Notes under the pieces: model-generated
Told to the model about the DNA's origin: nothing
Seen by the model: the letters and a program-made list of their open reading frames with translations, nothing else
Database searches by the model: none
Part shown: in pieces, positions 41,963 to 48,763 of the stretch
Layout: each line of letters begins with the position of its first letter
Numbering within the stretch: the first letter of the stretch is position 1
Source of the DNA: Paenibacillus cremeus
GTDB lineage: Bacteria > Bacillota > Bacilli > Paenibacillales > NBRC-103111
Assembly: GCF_007786445.1 (NCBI RefSeq)
Contig: NZ_VNJI01000054.1
Location: forward strand, 1-50,266
Reading direction: 5' to 3'
DNA length: 50,266 nt
Made by a program: the position numbers and the translations under genes

Positions 41963-42555
41963 AACGTCTTTTCGATTTATTGGCGGCAGGATTGCTTTTG
42001 GTGCTGTTCTCCCCTATGATCGCCGTAGTTGCCGTTCTCGTTCGATTCAAGCTTGGAACGCCAATCATGTTCAAGCAGCTGCGTCCCGGACTGAACGGCC
42101 AGCCCTTTGAGCTGTATAAATTTCGCACAATGACGGATGAGATGGACGAGGAAGGCAATTTATTACCCGATTACATACGACTTACTCGGTTCGGTCAATT
42201 CTTACGAAAATACAGCCTGGATGAATTGCTGCAGTTAGTCAATGTAGTGAAAGGCGATATCAGCCTAGTCGGCCCGAGACCGCTGTTAATGGATTATTTG
42301 CCTCTCTACACGGAGGAGCAGGCCAAACGCCATCTCGTGAGGCCAGGCATTACCGGATGGGCACAAGTAAACGGCAGGAACGCGCTGACGTGGGAACAAA
42401 AATTCGAACTGGACGTATGGTACGTGGAACATCGAAGCTTCCTTCTCGATCTTCGAATTTTACTGCTGACTGTGTTCAAGGTGCTTAAGTCTGAAGGAAT
42501 CCAACACGGAAATCATGTCACCATGGAGAGGTTTACAGGTTCTAAACTTTCCTAG
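41959..42555 (+). CDS. epsL: EpsL-type undecaprenyl-phosphate sugar phosphotransferase
   Basis: It starts the repeat by placing a sugar phosphate, probably a bacillosamine type, on undecaprenyl phosphate. The 198-residue protein has one membrane hairpin (LFDLLAAGLLLVLFSPMIAV) and the PF02397 motifs FKQLRPGLNGQPFELYKFRT, RKYSLDELLQLVNVVKGDIS, LVGPRPLL and RPGITGWAQVNGRN. Its length is close to B. subtilis EpsL. The ATG at 41959 overlaps the previous stop; in-frame codons upstream lie within the propeller gene. Confidence 0.94.
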   Translation: MKRLFDLLAAGLLLVLFSPMIAVVAVLVRFKLGTPIMFKQLRPGLNGQPFELYKFRTMTDEMDEEGNLLPDYIRLTRFGQFLRKYSLDELLQLVNVVKGDISLVGPRPLLMDYLPLYTEEQAKRHLVRPGITGWAQVNGRNALTWEQKFELDVWYVEHRSFLLDLRILLLTVFKVLKSEGIQHGNHVTMERFTGSKLS

Positions 42556-42573
42556 AATAAGGAAGTGACAAAG

Positions 42574-43242
42574 ATGGAACTAGTAATCATTGGGGCGGGC
42601 GGCCACAGCAAAGTCATACAGGATATGATACATTGTGTATCTGATTTGTGTGAAATTAGGGCGATTCTGGACGATAAATATGATGTGTTGAGCTCGGTAC
42701 ATGGGATTTATGAAGGTCCTATAGCGTCGGCGAATTACTTACATAGTGTAAACAGCAATCTAAAATTTGTGATTGCAATTGGAAACAACCGGATTCGTAG
42801 GCTATTGGCAAAGAAGCTTGGCTTACCCGACGATGCATATATCTCCCTGATCCACCCTACTGCGGTGGTGAGCCCGAGCGCAAGGATAGGGAGTGGAACC
42901 GTCGTGATGCCGAACGCTGTCATTAACGCTGATGCTATTATCGGCCGACACGCCATCATCAACACCGGAGCTATTGTCGAGCATGACAACGCCATCGGAG
43001 ATTATGTTCACGTCGCCCCGCACGCAACCCTAACCGGCAGCGTTACAGCTGAAGAAGGGAGCATGATTGGAGCGGGAGCTACGGTCATTCCGGGAAGAAC
43101 GATTGGGGAGTGGGCCATCATAGGGGCCGGGGCTAGTGTCATTAACAATATTTCGCCGCAGAGTACAGCGGTTGGAACCCCAGCGGTCATCATCAAGACA
43201 GCCAGTAATGAAGCAGAAACAGAAGCGTCCAAAAGTGCCTAG
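42574..43242 (+). CDS. epsM: EpsM/PglD-type sugar N-acetyltransferase
   Basis: It acetylates the amino group made by EpsN to give an N,N'-diacetyl sugar. The 222-residue protein has an N-terminal Rossmann-like part (LVIIGAGGHSKVIQDMI) and a C-terminal left-handed beta-helix (HPTAVVSPSARIGSGTVVMP, GRHAIINTGAIVEHDNAIGD, with the catalytic His). AAGGAAGTG precedes the ATG at 42574. A strong terminator hairpin overlaps its stop codon. Confidence 0.92.
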   Translation: MELVIIGAGGHSKVIQDMIHCVSDLCEIRAILDDKYDVLSSVHGIYEGPIASANYLHSVNSNLKFVIAIGNNRIRRLLAKKLGLPDDAYISLIHPTAVVSPSARIGSGTVVMPNAVINADAIIGRHAIINTGAIVEHDNAIGDYVHVAPHATLTGSVTAEEGSMIGAGATVIPGRTIGEWAIIGAGASVINNISPQSTAVGTPAVIIKTASNEAETEASKSA

Positions 43243-43260
43243 GGCACTTTTTCTTATTTT
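43231..43260 (+). terminator. intrinsic terminator inside the eps operon
   Basis: AAAAGTGCC-TAG-GGCACTTTT (43231-43251) is a 9-bp perfect stem followed by TTCTTATTTT. It spans the epsM stop codon, with the phosphoesterase and epsN still to come. Without antitermination it should stop much transcription. Confidence 0.75.
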
Positions 43261-43275
43261 AAGGAGCTTACATCC

Positions 43276-44121
43276 ATGACGGAAACGAAAATCATCACAC
43301 GCCGCCAATTCTTGAGGCAAATGGGTCGTGGTCTGCTGGGGACGGGGGTGTTGGGAACGGCCTTCTACGTCATAGAGGAACGATTCTGGTATCAAGTGCG
43401 AACCGTTCGGCTTTCGATTCGGAATCTTCCCGATGCATTCAAGGGATGGAAAATTGTCCAATTCAGCGATGTCCATTTTGGTTTTTACTACGGAACGGAT
43501 CAATTCCAAAGTGTTGTAGACCTCATAAACGGACTTAAGCCGGATCTGCTGTTCTTTACCGGAGATTTGCTGGATCGGGAGTGGAACGGGAAACAATCTG
43601 CAGCACCGCTGCTTGAGAAGCTTCAAGCGCCGCGCGGCGGGAAATGGGCCGTTCTCGGCAATCATGATTATACATCAAAGAAACAAGTTATTCAGCAGCT
43701 GCTTGATTCACAATTCCAAGTACTCATCAACAGCCATGGCAGCATCGACCAGGATGGGCAGCAACTCTACATTGCGGGCGTAGACGACTACTTAATGGGC
43801 AAATTCGATTTGAAGAAAACGCTGCAGGGCTTGTCCAATCAACATTGCGTGTTATTGCTCGCTCATGAACCGGATATTGCGGAGCTCAGCAGCAAATCCG
43901 GAGTCAATGCCCAATTTTCAGGACATTCTCACGGGGGGCAGATTCGTATGCCGTTTTTCAAGCCCTTTTTTACGCCGGATCTGGCGCAAAAGTATATCGA
44001 AGGCTTGTATGAGGTCGGCCCAAACAGGATGCCGCTCTATGTAAACCGTGGCGTCGGTACAAGCAATCTGCCGATTCGCTTGTTCTGCAGACCGGAGATC
44101 ACCGTGTTCTATTTATCGTAA
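43276..44121 (+). CDS. Tat-exported metallophosphoesterase (YkuE/YaeI-like)
   Basis: The 281-residue protein has a twin-arginine signal, TRRQFLRQMGRGLLG, followed by a hydrophobic stretch. The calcineurin-like motifs are FSDVHFG, FTGDLLDR, LGNHDY and FSGHSHGGQ, with RLFCRPEITVFYL at the end. Family members hydrolyse phosphodiesters or lipid-linked diphosphates at the outer face of the membrane. In this operon, release or recycling of a lipid-linked intermediate is a plausible but unproven role. AAGGAGCTT precedes the ATG. Confidence 0.88.
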   Translation: MTETKIITRRQFLRQMGRGLLGTGVLGTAFYVIEERFWYQVRTVRLSIRNLPDAFKGWKIVQFSDVHFGFYYGTDQFQSVVDLINGLKPDLLFFTGDLLDREWNGKQSAAPLLEKLQAPRGGKWAVLGNHDYTSKKQVIQQLLDSQFQVLINSHGSIDQDGQQLYIAGVDDYLMGKFDLKKTLQGLSNQHCVLLLAHEPDIAELSSKSGVNAQFSGHSHGGQIRMPFFKPFFTPDLAQKYIEGLYEVGPNRMPLYVNRGVGTSNLPIRLFCRPEITVFYLS

Positions 44122-44151
44122 TTCCATAATGCCGATGAAAGGTTGTGCCGC

Positions 44152-45324
44152 ATGACTGAGACTTCGATTAAGAAAAGAATCTATCTTTCTTCTCCGCACA
44201 TGAGTGGCAAAGAGCAAGCGTACGTGGCGAACGCCTTCGATACGAATTGGATTGCGCCGCTTGGACCGCATGTTGATGCTTTCGAGAATGAGCTGGCCGC
44301 CTATGTCGGGGTTAATGCTGCTGCTGCCGTAAGCTCCGGGACCGCCGCCATTCATTTGGCACTGCGCTTGCTGGATGTCCACGAGAGAGACCGCGTATTT
44401 TGCTCGACTTTAACGTTCGTAGCAAGCGCCAATCCGATCCTGTATCAAAATGCGGAACCGGTGTTCATCGATTCGGAGCCGGAAACCTGGAATATGTCGC
44501 CCCAAGCGTTACAGGGGGCGATGGAGGATGCAGAACGGAAAGGGGCGCTGCCGAAGGCGGTCATCGTCGTGAATCTATACGGCCAAAGCGCGAAGATGGA
44601 TGAGATCCTAGCCATCTGCGATCGGTACGACGTTCCTGTCATCGAGGACGCTGCGGAGTCACTCGGTTCAACTTACAAGGGTCAAGCAAGCGGGACGTTC
44701 GGCAAATTCGGCATCTATTCGTTTAATGGAAATAAAATCATTACGACGTCAGGAGGAGGCATGCTCGTCTCCAACGATGTGGCCGCGCTGAAGAAAGCGC
44801 GCTTCTTGGCCACGCAGGCGCGTGATCCCGCCGTGCACTACCAGCACAGCGAGATCGGGTTCAATTATCGGATGAGCAACGTGCTGGCCGGCATTGGAAG
44901 AGGGCAACTGGAAGTGCTGACCGAACGGGTCGAGGCAAGAAGAGCGATCTTCGAGCGGTATTATCAGGCGCTAAATTATATACCAGGATTTAATTTTATG
45001 CCCGAGCTGAAGCATACCCGATCCAACCGCTGGCTTACGGCATTAACGATTGACGAGAAGCAGGCTGGCATATCAGCGGAGCAACTGATTGAAGCATTGG
45101 CGGAAGAGAACATCGAAGCGCGTCCGGTATGGAAGCCGCTCCACCTGCAGCCGCTTTTCGAAGGAATGTCCTACTTCTCTCATGAGGAGAGCGAAAGCAT
45201 ATCCGAGCAATTGTTTGCCAAGGGCGTGTGCCTGCCATCAGGTTCCAATATGACCGAAGAAGATCAAATGAGAGTGATCGATTCCATAAAGAGCACCGTG
45301 CAATTACGGGCTGCCGTTAGTTAA
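44152..45324 (+). CDS. epsN: EpsN-type PLP-dependent sugar aminotransferase
   Basis: It adds the 4-amino group to the keto sugar made by EpsC. The 390-residue DegT/DnrJ/EryC1 protein shows RIYLSSPHMSGKEQAYVANA, NWIAPLGPHVDAFENELA, AVSSGTAAIHLALRLL, VIEDAAESLGSTY and the PLP-binding Lys195 in FNGNKIITTSGGGML. The ATG at 44152 follows AAAGG with 9-base spacing. It ends the eps operon and converges with a small minus-strand gene. Together with EpsC and EpsM it completes a UDP-N,N'-diacetylbacillosamine-like route. Confidence 0.95.
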   Translation: MTETSIKKRIYLSSPHMSGKEQAYVANAFDTNWIAPLGPHVDAFENELAAYVGVNAAAAVSSGTAAIHLALRLLDVHERDRVFCSTLTFVASANPILYQNAEPVFIDSEPETWNMSPQALQGAMEDAERKGALPKAVIVVNLYGQSAKMDEILAICDRYDVPVIEDAAESLGSTYKGQASGTFGKFGIYSFNGNKIITTSGGGMLVSNDVAALKKARFLATQARDPAVHYQHSEIGFNYRMSNVLAGIGRGQLEVLTERVEARRAIFERYYQALNYIPGFNFMPELKHTRSNRWLTALTIDEKQAGISAEQLIEALAEENIEARPVWKPLHLQPLFEGMSYFSHEESESISEQLFAKGVCLPSGSNMTEEDQMRVIDSIKSTVQLRAAVS

Positions 45325-45325
45325 A

Positions 45326-45493
45326 TCATTTTGAATGCGCTTCCCAAAATTCATGTTTTTTAAATTTTATGTAATGTTGTTCTTTAATCTCGGGGTCTAA
45401 GCAGTCGCGATAAAGCGTATAGTGATACGCACACAACAGCTTATGGTATGTTACATTCGCTTTTTTCCAAAGGTTGTATACATGCGAAATCAT
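45326..45493 (-). CDS. small hypothetical protein (55 aa)
   Basis: The peptide starts MISHVYNLWKKANVTYHKLL and ends KKHEFWEAHSK. It is rich in Tyr, His, Trp and Lys, with two Cys. A perfect AGGAGG lies 7 bases before the ATG (plus-strand CCTCCT at 45501-45506), which strongly supports translation. It is divergent from glmS and convergent with epsN, ending 2 bases from its stop. A lone SinR half-site AAAGAAC is at 45542-45548. I recognise no family. Confidence 0.6.
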   Translation of the reverse strand: MISHVYNLWKKANVTYHKLLCAYHYTLYRDCLDPEIKEQHYIKFKKHEFWEAHSK

Positions 45494-45591
45494 ACCAATA
45501 CCTCCTCATTAAATCCTCATGAGCTACCTGAAAGATTCAATAAAGAACGAAGCAATCCAACTTGCATTCTTACTAATAGGAGGCCAATCTA

Positions 45592-47394
45592 GTGTGCGGA
45601 ATTGTCGGATACATCGGATATCAGGACGCTAAAGAAATCTTGCTAAAAGGCTTGGAGAAGCTGGAATACCGGGGATACGATTCCGCGGGTATCGCGCTAT
45701 TAAATGAAGCGGGAACCCATGTTTTTAAAGAAAAGGGTCGCATTGCAGCGCTGCGGAACGAGGTCGATCCACAGGTGACGGCAACTATGGGAATAGGTCA
45801 TACCCGATGGGCTACTCATGGGGTGCCCAGCCGTAGAAATGCCCATCCGCATCAAAGCGGCAATGGCAGGTTCACTATCGTCCACAACGGAGTCATTGAA
45901 AACTTTCAAGAAATTAAGCGGGATTATCTGCAGGATGTGTACTTTAGCAGCGATACGGACACAGAGGTCATTGTCCAGCTCGTTGAGAAATTCAGCGACA
46001 ACGGCATACCGGTTGAGGAAGCATTCAGAAAGTCACTGACGGTGTTAAAAGGTTCTTATGCCATTACCTTAATGGATGTGAAAGACCGGGAAACCATTTA
46101 TGTCGGTAAAAATAAAAGCCCACTGCTGATTGGTGTTGGCGGCAATTTTCACGTCATCGCAAGTGATGCTATGGCCGCGCTGCAGCTGACGAATCAGTTT
46201 GTGGAGCTGATGGATGAAGAGATGGTGATTGTGCAAAGCCATTCCAAAACCATCAAAAATTTATCTGGGGCCCAGATTGAGAGAGAGCCTTTCACAGTAA
46301 AGCTGGATGCAAGCGATATTGAAAAAGGTCCTTACCCGCATTATATGCTCAAGGAGATCGACGAACAACCGTCCGTGATTCGGAATGTTGTTTCCAAATA
46401 TCAAGACCGCAACGGTGAAATCGCTATCGATTCCAATATTCGTGAAGCCATGAAGGGTTCGGACCGTATCTATATCATCGGTTGCGGCACAAGCTTTCAC
46501 GCAGGGCTGGTCGGTAAGCAGCTGCTGGAGAAAATGGCCGATGTACCGGTTGAGGTTCATGTAGCTAGTGAGTTCCTCTACAACAGGCCGATTCTTTCCG
46601 GTAAGCCGCTCTTTATAATGATTTCCCAAAGCGGCGAAACGGCTGATAGTCGAGGGGTGCTGGTAGAGATCAAGAAGCTCGGATATCGTGCGCTGACGAT
46701 TACGAACGTAGCCGGTTCTACCCTATCGCGTGAAGCGGACTATACGCTGCTGACGCATGCCGGGCCTGAGATCGCCGTCGCTTCAACCAAAGCCTATACG
46801 GCCCAGCTTGCCGTGCTGACTATACTCGCATACGACTGTGCGAAAGCTAAAGGGATGGACATCGGATTCGATCCGGTAGGCGAGTTAAGCTTGGCTGCCA
46901 ATGCGATGGAGATTATGATCAACCGGAAAGAAAAGATGGAAGAGATCGTATGGAGCTATTTGAGCGCAACCCGCAATTGCTTCTTTATCGGGCGGAGCGT
47001 GGATTACTTCGTTTGTCTGGAAGGGGCATTAAAGCTGAAGGAAATCTCATATATTCAGGCAGAGGGCTTCGCAGGCGGTGAATTAAAGCATGGAACGATT
47101 GCGCTGATTGAAGAAGGGACACCGGTAGTCGCGCTGTTAACGCAAGCATCGATCGCGGGGAATATTCGAAGTAATGTACAAGAGGTTATGGCCCGAGGGG
47201 CTTCGGTTTGCATGATTAGCATGGAAGGGCTGGAGGAAAGCAGCGACCGGTTGGTGATCCCTAAAGTTCATGAATACCTTGCTCCCCTGGTATCCGTTAT
47301 TCCGCTACAGTTAATCGCATATTATGCGGCATTGTTTAGAGGGTGCGATGTCGACAAGCCAAGAAATTTGGCTAAAAGCGTAACTGTCGAGTAA
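45592..47394 (+). CDS. glmS: glutamine-fructose-6-phosphate aminotransferase (isomerizing)
   Basis: It makes glucosamine-6-phosphate, the precursor of UDP-GlcNAc for EPS amino sugars. The 600-residue protein begins MCGIVGYIG with the N-terminal nucleophile Cys2 and has EKLEYRGYDSAG and GHTRWATHG in the glutaminase domain. Two SIS domains follow (IIGCGTSFHAGLVGKQ, SQSGETADSRG, AVASTKAYTAQLAVL), ending KPRNLAKSVTVE. The GTG start follows TAGGAGG. I see no glmS ribozyme core in the leader, so this may be an EPS-dedicated second copy. The next gene starts 3 bases after its stop. Confidence 0.96.
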   Translation: MCGIVGYIGYQDAKEILLKGLEKLEYRGYDSAGIALLNEAGTHVFKEKGRIAALRNEVDPQVTATMGIGHTRWATHGVPSRRNAHPHQSGNGRFTIVHNGVIENFQEIKRDYLQDVYFSSDTDTEVIVQLVEKFSDNGIPVEEAFRKSLTVLKGSYAITLMDVKDRETIYVGKNKSPLLIGVGGNFHVIASDAMAALQLTNQFVELMDEEMVIVQSHSKTIKNLSGAQIEREPFTVKLDASDIEKGPYPHYMLKEIDEQPSVIRNVVSKYQDRNGEIAIDSNIREAMKGSDRIYIIGCGTSFHAGLVGKQLLEKMADVPVEVHVASEFLYNRPILSGKPLFIMISQSGETADSRGVLVEIKKLGYRALTITNVAGSTLSREADYTLLTHAGPEIAVASTKAYTAQLAVLTILAYDCAKAKGMDIGFDPVGELSLAANAMEIMINRKEKMEEIVWSYLSATRNCFFIGRSVDYFVCLEGALKLKEISYIQAEGFAGGELKHGTIALIEEGTPVVALLTQASIAGNIRSNVQEVMARGASVCMISMEGLEESSDRLVIPKVHEYLAPLVSVIPLQLIAYYAALFRGCDVDKPRNLAKSVTVE

Positions 47395-47396
47395 TA

Positions 47397-47747
47397 ATGA
47401 TCGGCGATAATATCACTAGCCTTAGAAAGCAAAGGGGGCTGACCTTGTCTGAACTGGCGGAACGGACAGGGATTTCCAAGTCTTATTTAAGCAACATCGA
47501 AAGAAATTTGAAACAAAATCCCTCGATCCATATTATCGAAAAGCTCTCTGAGGTATTGAAAGTGGACCTCAAGGTGTTGGTTGAAATGGCCGCTGAGGCG
47601 GAAACTAAGCAGGTTGAAAATGAGTGGCTTGATTTTATCCACGAATTAAAACAACTTGGAATCGAAAAAGATCGGATTAACGAATATAAAATTTTATTTG
47701 AATTTATGAAATGGTATAACGATCATGTGCGGGAAGAAGGAGAATGA
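47397..47747 (+). CDS. sinR: SinR-like transcriptional repressor, copy 1
   Basis: The 116-residue protein has an N-terminal XRE helix-turn-helix (SLRKQRGLTLSELAERTGIS, then KSYLSNIERNLKQNPSI) very similar to B. subtilis SinR. The C-terminal SinI-like dimerisation helices are at about 75-106 (NEWLDFIHELKQLGI, then FEFMKWYND). It probably binds the GTTCTYT palindromes found throughout the window. It starts 3 bases after glmS (TAATAATG), so its level is tied to glmS transcription. Its C-terminal domain is more divergent from SinR than that of copy 2. Confidence 0.85.
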   Translation: MIGDNITSLRKQRGLTLSELAERTGISKSYLSNIERNLKQNPSIHIIEKLSEVLKVDLKVLVEMAAEAETKQVENEWLDFIHELKQLGIEKDRINEYKILFEFMKWYNDHVREEGE

Positions 47748-47851
47748 TTGCGGAAAAGAACGAAATTGATAAAAAAAAATTTATTCAGCGTACAGAGGAT
47801 GTGACATGCTTTTTAGATGTTACCGAGTATACTTTAACTAAATTAAACCTT

Positions 47852-47936
47852 TAGCTACGGACAGAAACAGGCGCACCTCGCCGAAGGGTAGGAACGCAGA
47901 GTCACAGGTCTAAGGGCCTAGTTAAGTGGGGGAGGA
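47852..47936 (+). promoter_or_regulatory. c-di-GMP-I (GEMM-I)-like riboswitch leader of the sinI-like gene
   Basis: The order of blocks CAGGCGCACC, CCGAA, GGAACGCAGAGTCAC and GGTCTAAGG matches the GEMM-I consensus (GGCAAACC, CGAAA, GGGACGCAAAGCCxC, GGxCTAA), including the ACGCA.AG segment that holds the ligand pocket. The second stem (P3, GGGCCTAGTTAAGTGGG) is short and lacks the usual tetraloop receptor. The ribosome binding site GGGGGAGG (47928-47935) directly follows, which fits translational control. A degenerate or variant element is possible. Confidence 0.62.
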
Positions 47937-47948
47937 TTGTTCTATCTA

Positions 47949-48131
47949 ATGAATGAAGCTATCCGGGAAATTGTAGAAGTGGTTGATAGTGAATGGTTAG
48001 AACTGATCATGGCTGCGCGGAATATGGGTCTTACCATCGACGAGGTTCGAAATTTTTTACAGCAGGCTCATTTAAACTCTTACATAAGCGATGCGGACGG
48101 ATTGCAGAATTTAATTCATAGAGCGCAGTAA
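47949..48131 (+). CDS. sinI: SinI-like antirepressor
   Basis: The 60-residue protein has at about 13-40 DSEWLELIMAARNMGLTIDE followed by VRNFLQQ, the SinI domain that binds the matching helices of SinR and dissociates it from DNA. There is no DNA-binding domain. The ATG at 47949 lies 13 bases after GGGGGAGG; an in-frame TTG at 47937 is too close to it. It sits between two sinR-like genes and after a c-di-GMP-I-like leader. A terminator follows. The tail after the SinI domain (SYISDADGLQNLIHRAQ) differs from the B. subtilis protein. Confidence 0.82.
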   Translation: MNEAIREIVEVVDSEWLELIMAARNMGLTIDEVRNFLQQAHLNSYISDADGLQNLIHRAQ

Positions 48132-48135
48132 TGAT

Positions 48136-48215
48136 AAATCCCCTTATGCCAAACAATGCAGAGTAGACATCTATTAAGATGGTTTCGGCATTGGGACAGG
48201 AGGGGATTTCTCTTT
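48136..48215 (+). terminator. terminator after the sinI-like gene
   Basis: AAATCCCCT (48136-48144) pairs with AGGGGATTT (48201-48209), with an inner ATGCC/GGCAT pairing, followed by CTCTTTG. It separates the sinI-like gene from sinR-like gene 2, which must have its own promoter. Confidence 0.6.
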
Positions 48216-48219
48216 GTGG

Positions 48220-48236
48220 TATAATAATGTTATAAT
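48220..48236 (+). promoter_or_regulatory. -10-like elements upstream of sinR-like gene 2
   Basis: TATAAT occurs at 48220-48225 and again at 48231-48236, about 50 bases before the ATG. No good -35 lies at the right distance from either. There is no SinR palindrome here. Confidence 0.4.
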
Positions 48237-48281
48237 TAATTTAAGTTTATCAAGTTTATAAATTGCAAAGGATCGATTCCC

Positions 48282-48614
48282 ATGATAGGCAAACGGATAC
48301 ATGAATTGCGTCTACAAAAGAAATATTCGATTACCGAATTAGCCGAGCGTGCCGGTGTTGCCAAATCTTATATAAGCAATATTGAGAGAGGGATTATGTC
48401 CAATCCTTCCATTCAATTTCTCGAGAAGGTAGCCGAATCCCTCGGCGTATCGATGGATGATCTGATTAACGACCCGGTTCAACAGGAGCAAGATGAAAAA
48501 CTAGACCGCCAATGGTACGAACTTATTCGCGAAGCGATGGCATCCGGAGTCAGCAAGGAAGACTTCCGGGAGTTTCTTGAGTTCAATAAGTGGAAGATGC
48601 AGAATAAGAATTAA
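48282..48614 (+). CDS. sinR: SinR-like transcriptional repressor, copy 2
   Basis: The 110-residue protein is close to B. subtilis SinR over its full length. The DNA-binding part reads MIGKRIHELRLQKKYSITEL, AERAGVAKSYISNIERG and NPSIQFLEKVAESLGVS. The C-terminal part reads DRQWYELIREAMASGVSKED and FREFLEFNKWK, the domain that binds SinI. Of the two copies this is the better match to SinR and the likelier ligand of the SinI-like protein. It is transcribed separately, between two terminators. Confidence 0.92.
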   Translation: MIGKRIHELRLQKKYSITELAERAGVAKSYISNIERGIMSNPSIQFLEKVAESLGVSMDDLINDPVQQEQDEKLDRQWYELIREAMASGVSKEDFREFLEFNKWKMQNKN

Positions 48615-48625
48615 TCTCTGAAGGG

Positions 48626-48690
48626 AATTTCCAAAAAGCCCATGTTTTTGTCTATAGTAGACAAAGATATGGGCTTTTTGGAAATTTTTC
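48626..48690. terminator. strong bidirectional terminator after sinR-like gene 2
   Basis: AATTTCCAAAAAGCCCAT (48626-48643) is perfectly complementary to ATGGGCTTTTTGGAAATT (48669-48686), and TTT follows. It marks the end of the regulatory block. Confidence 0.88.
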
Positions 48691-48763
48691 GAGATGTGCT
48701 GCTTGAGAAGCGATGAATATTGTTTCGTGGGCTAAATACGCTACTCTAAATGGAGGAGTTTTT

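Noticed and set aside
43030..43665. 211-residue minus-strand ORF across epsM and the phosphoesterase
   Set aside because: It is opposite two well-supported genes and has no recognisable motif; a long shadow ORF is expected in this GC-richer part.
45325..45591. glmS ribozyme in the glmS leader
   Set aside because: I could not find the conserved core of the glmS ribozyme; the region is instead occupied by a minus-strand ORF with its own ribosome binding site. A covariance search would settle it.
47936..47950. GTTCTAT at the sinI-like start as a SinR box
   Set aside because: The opposite arm (AATGAAT) does not match and it lies at the start codon without a promoter.
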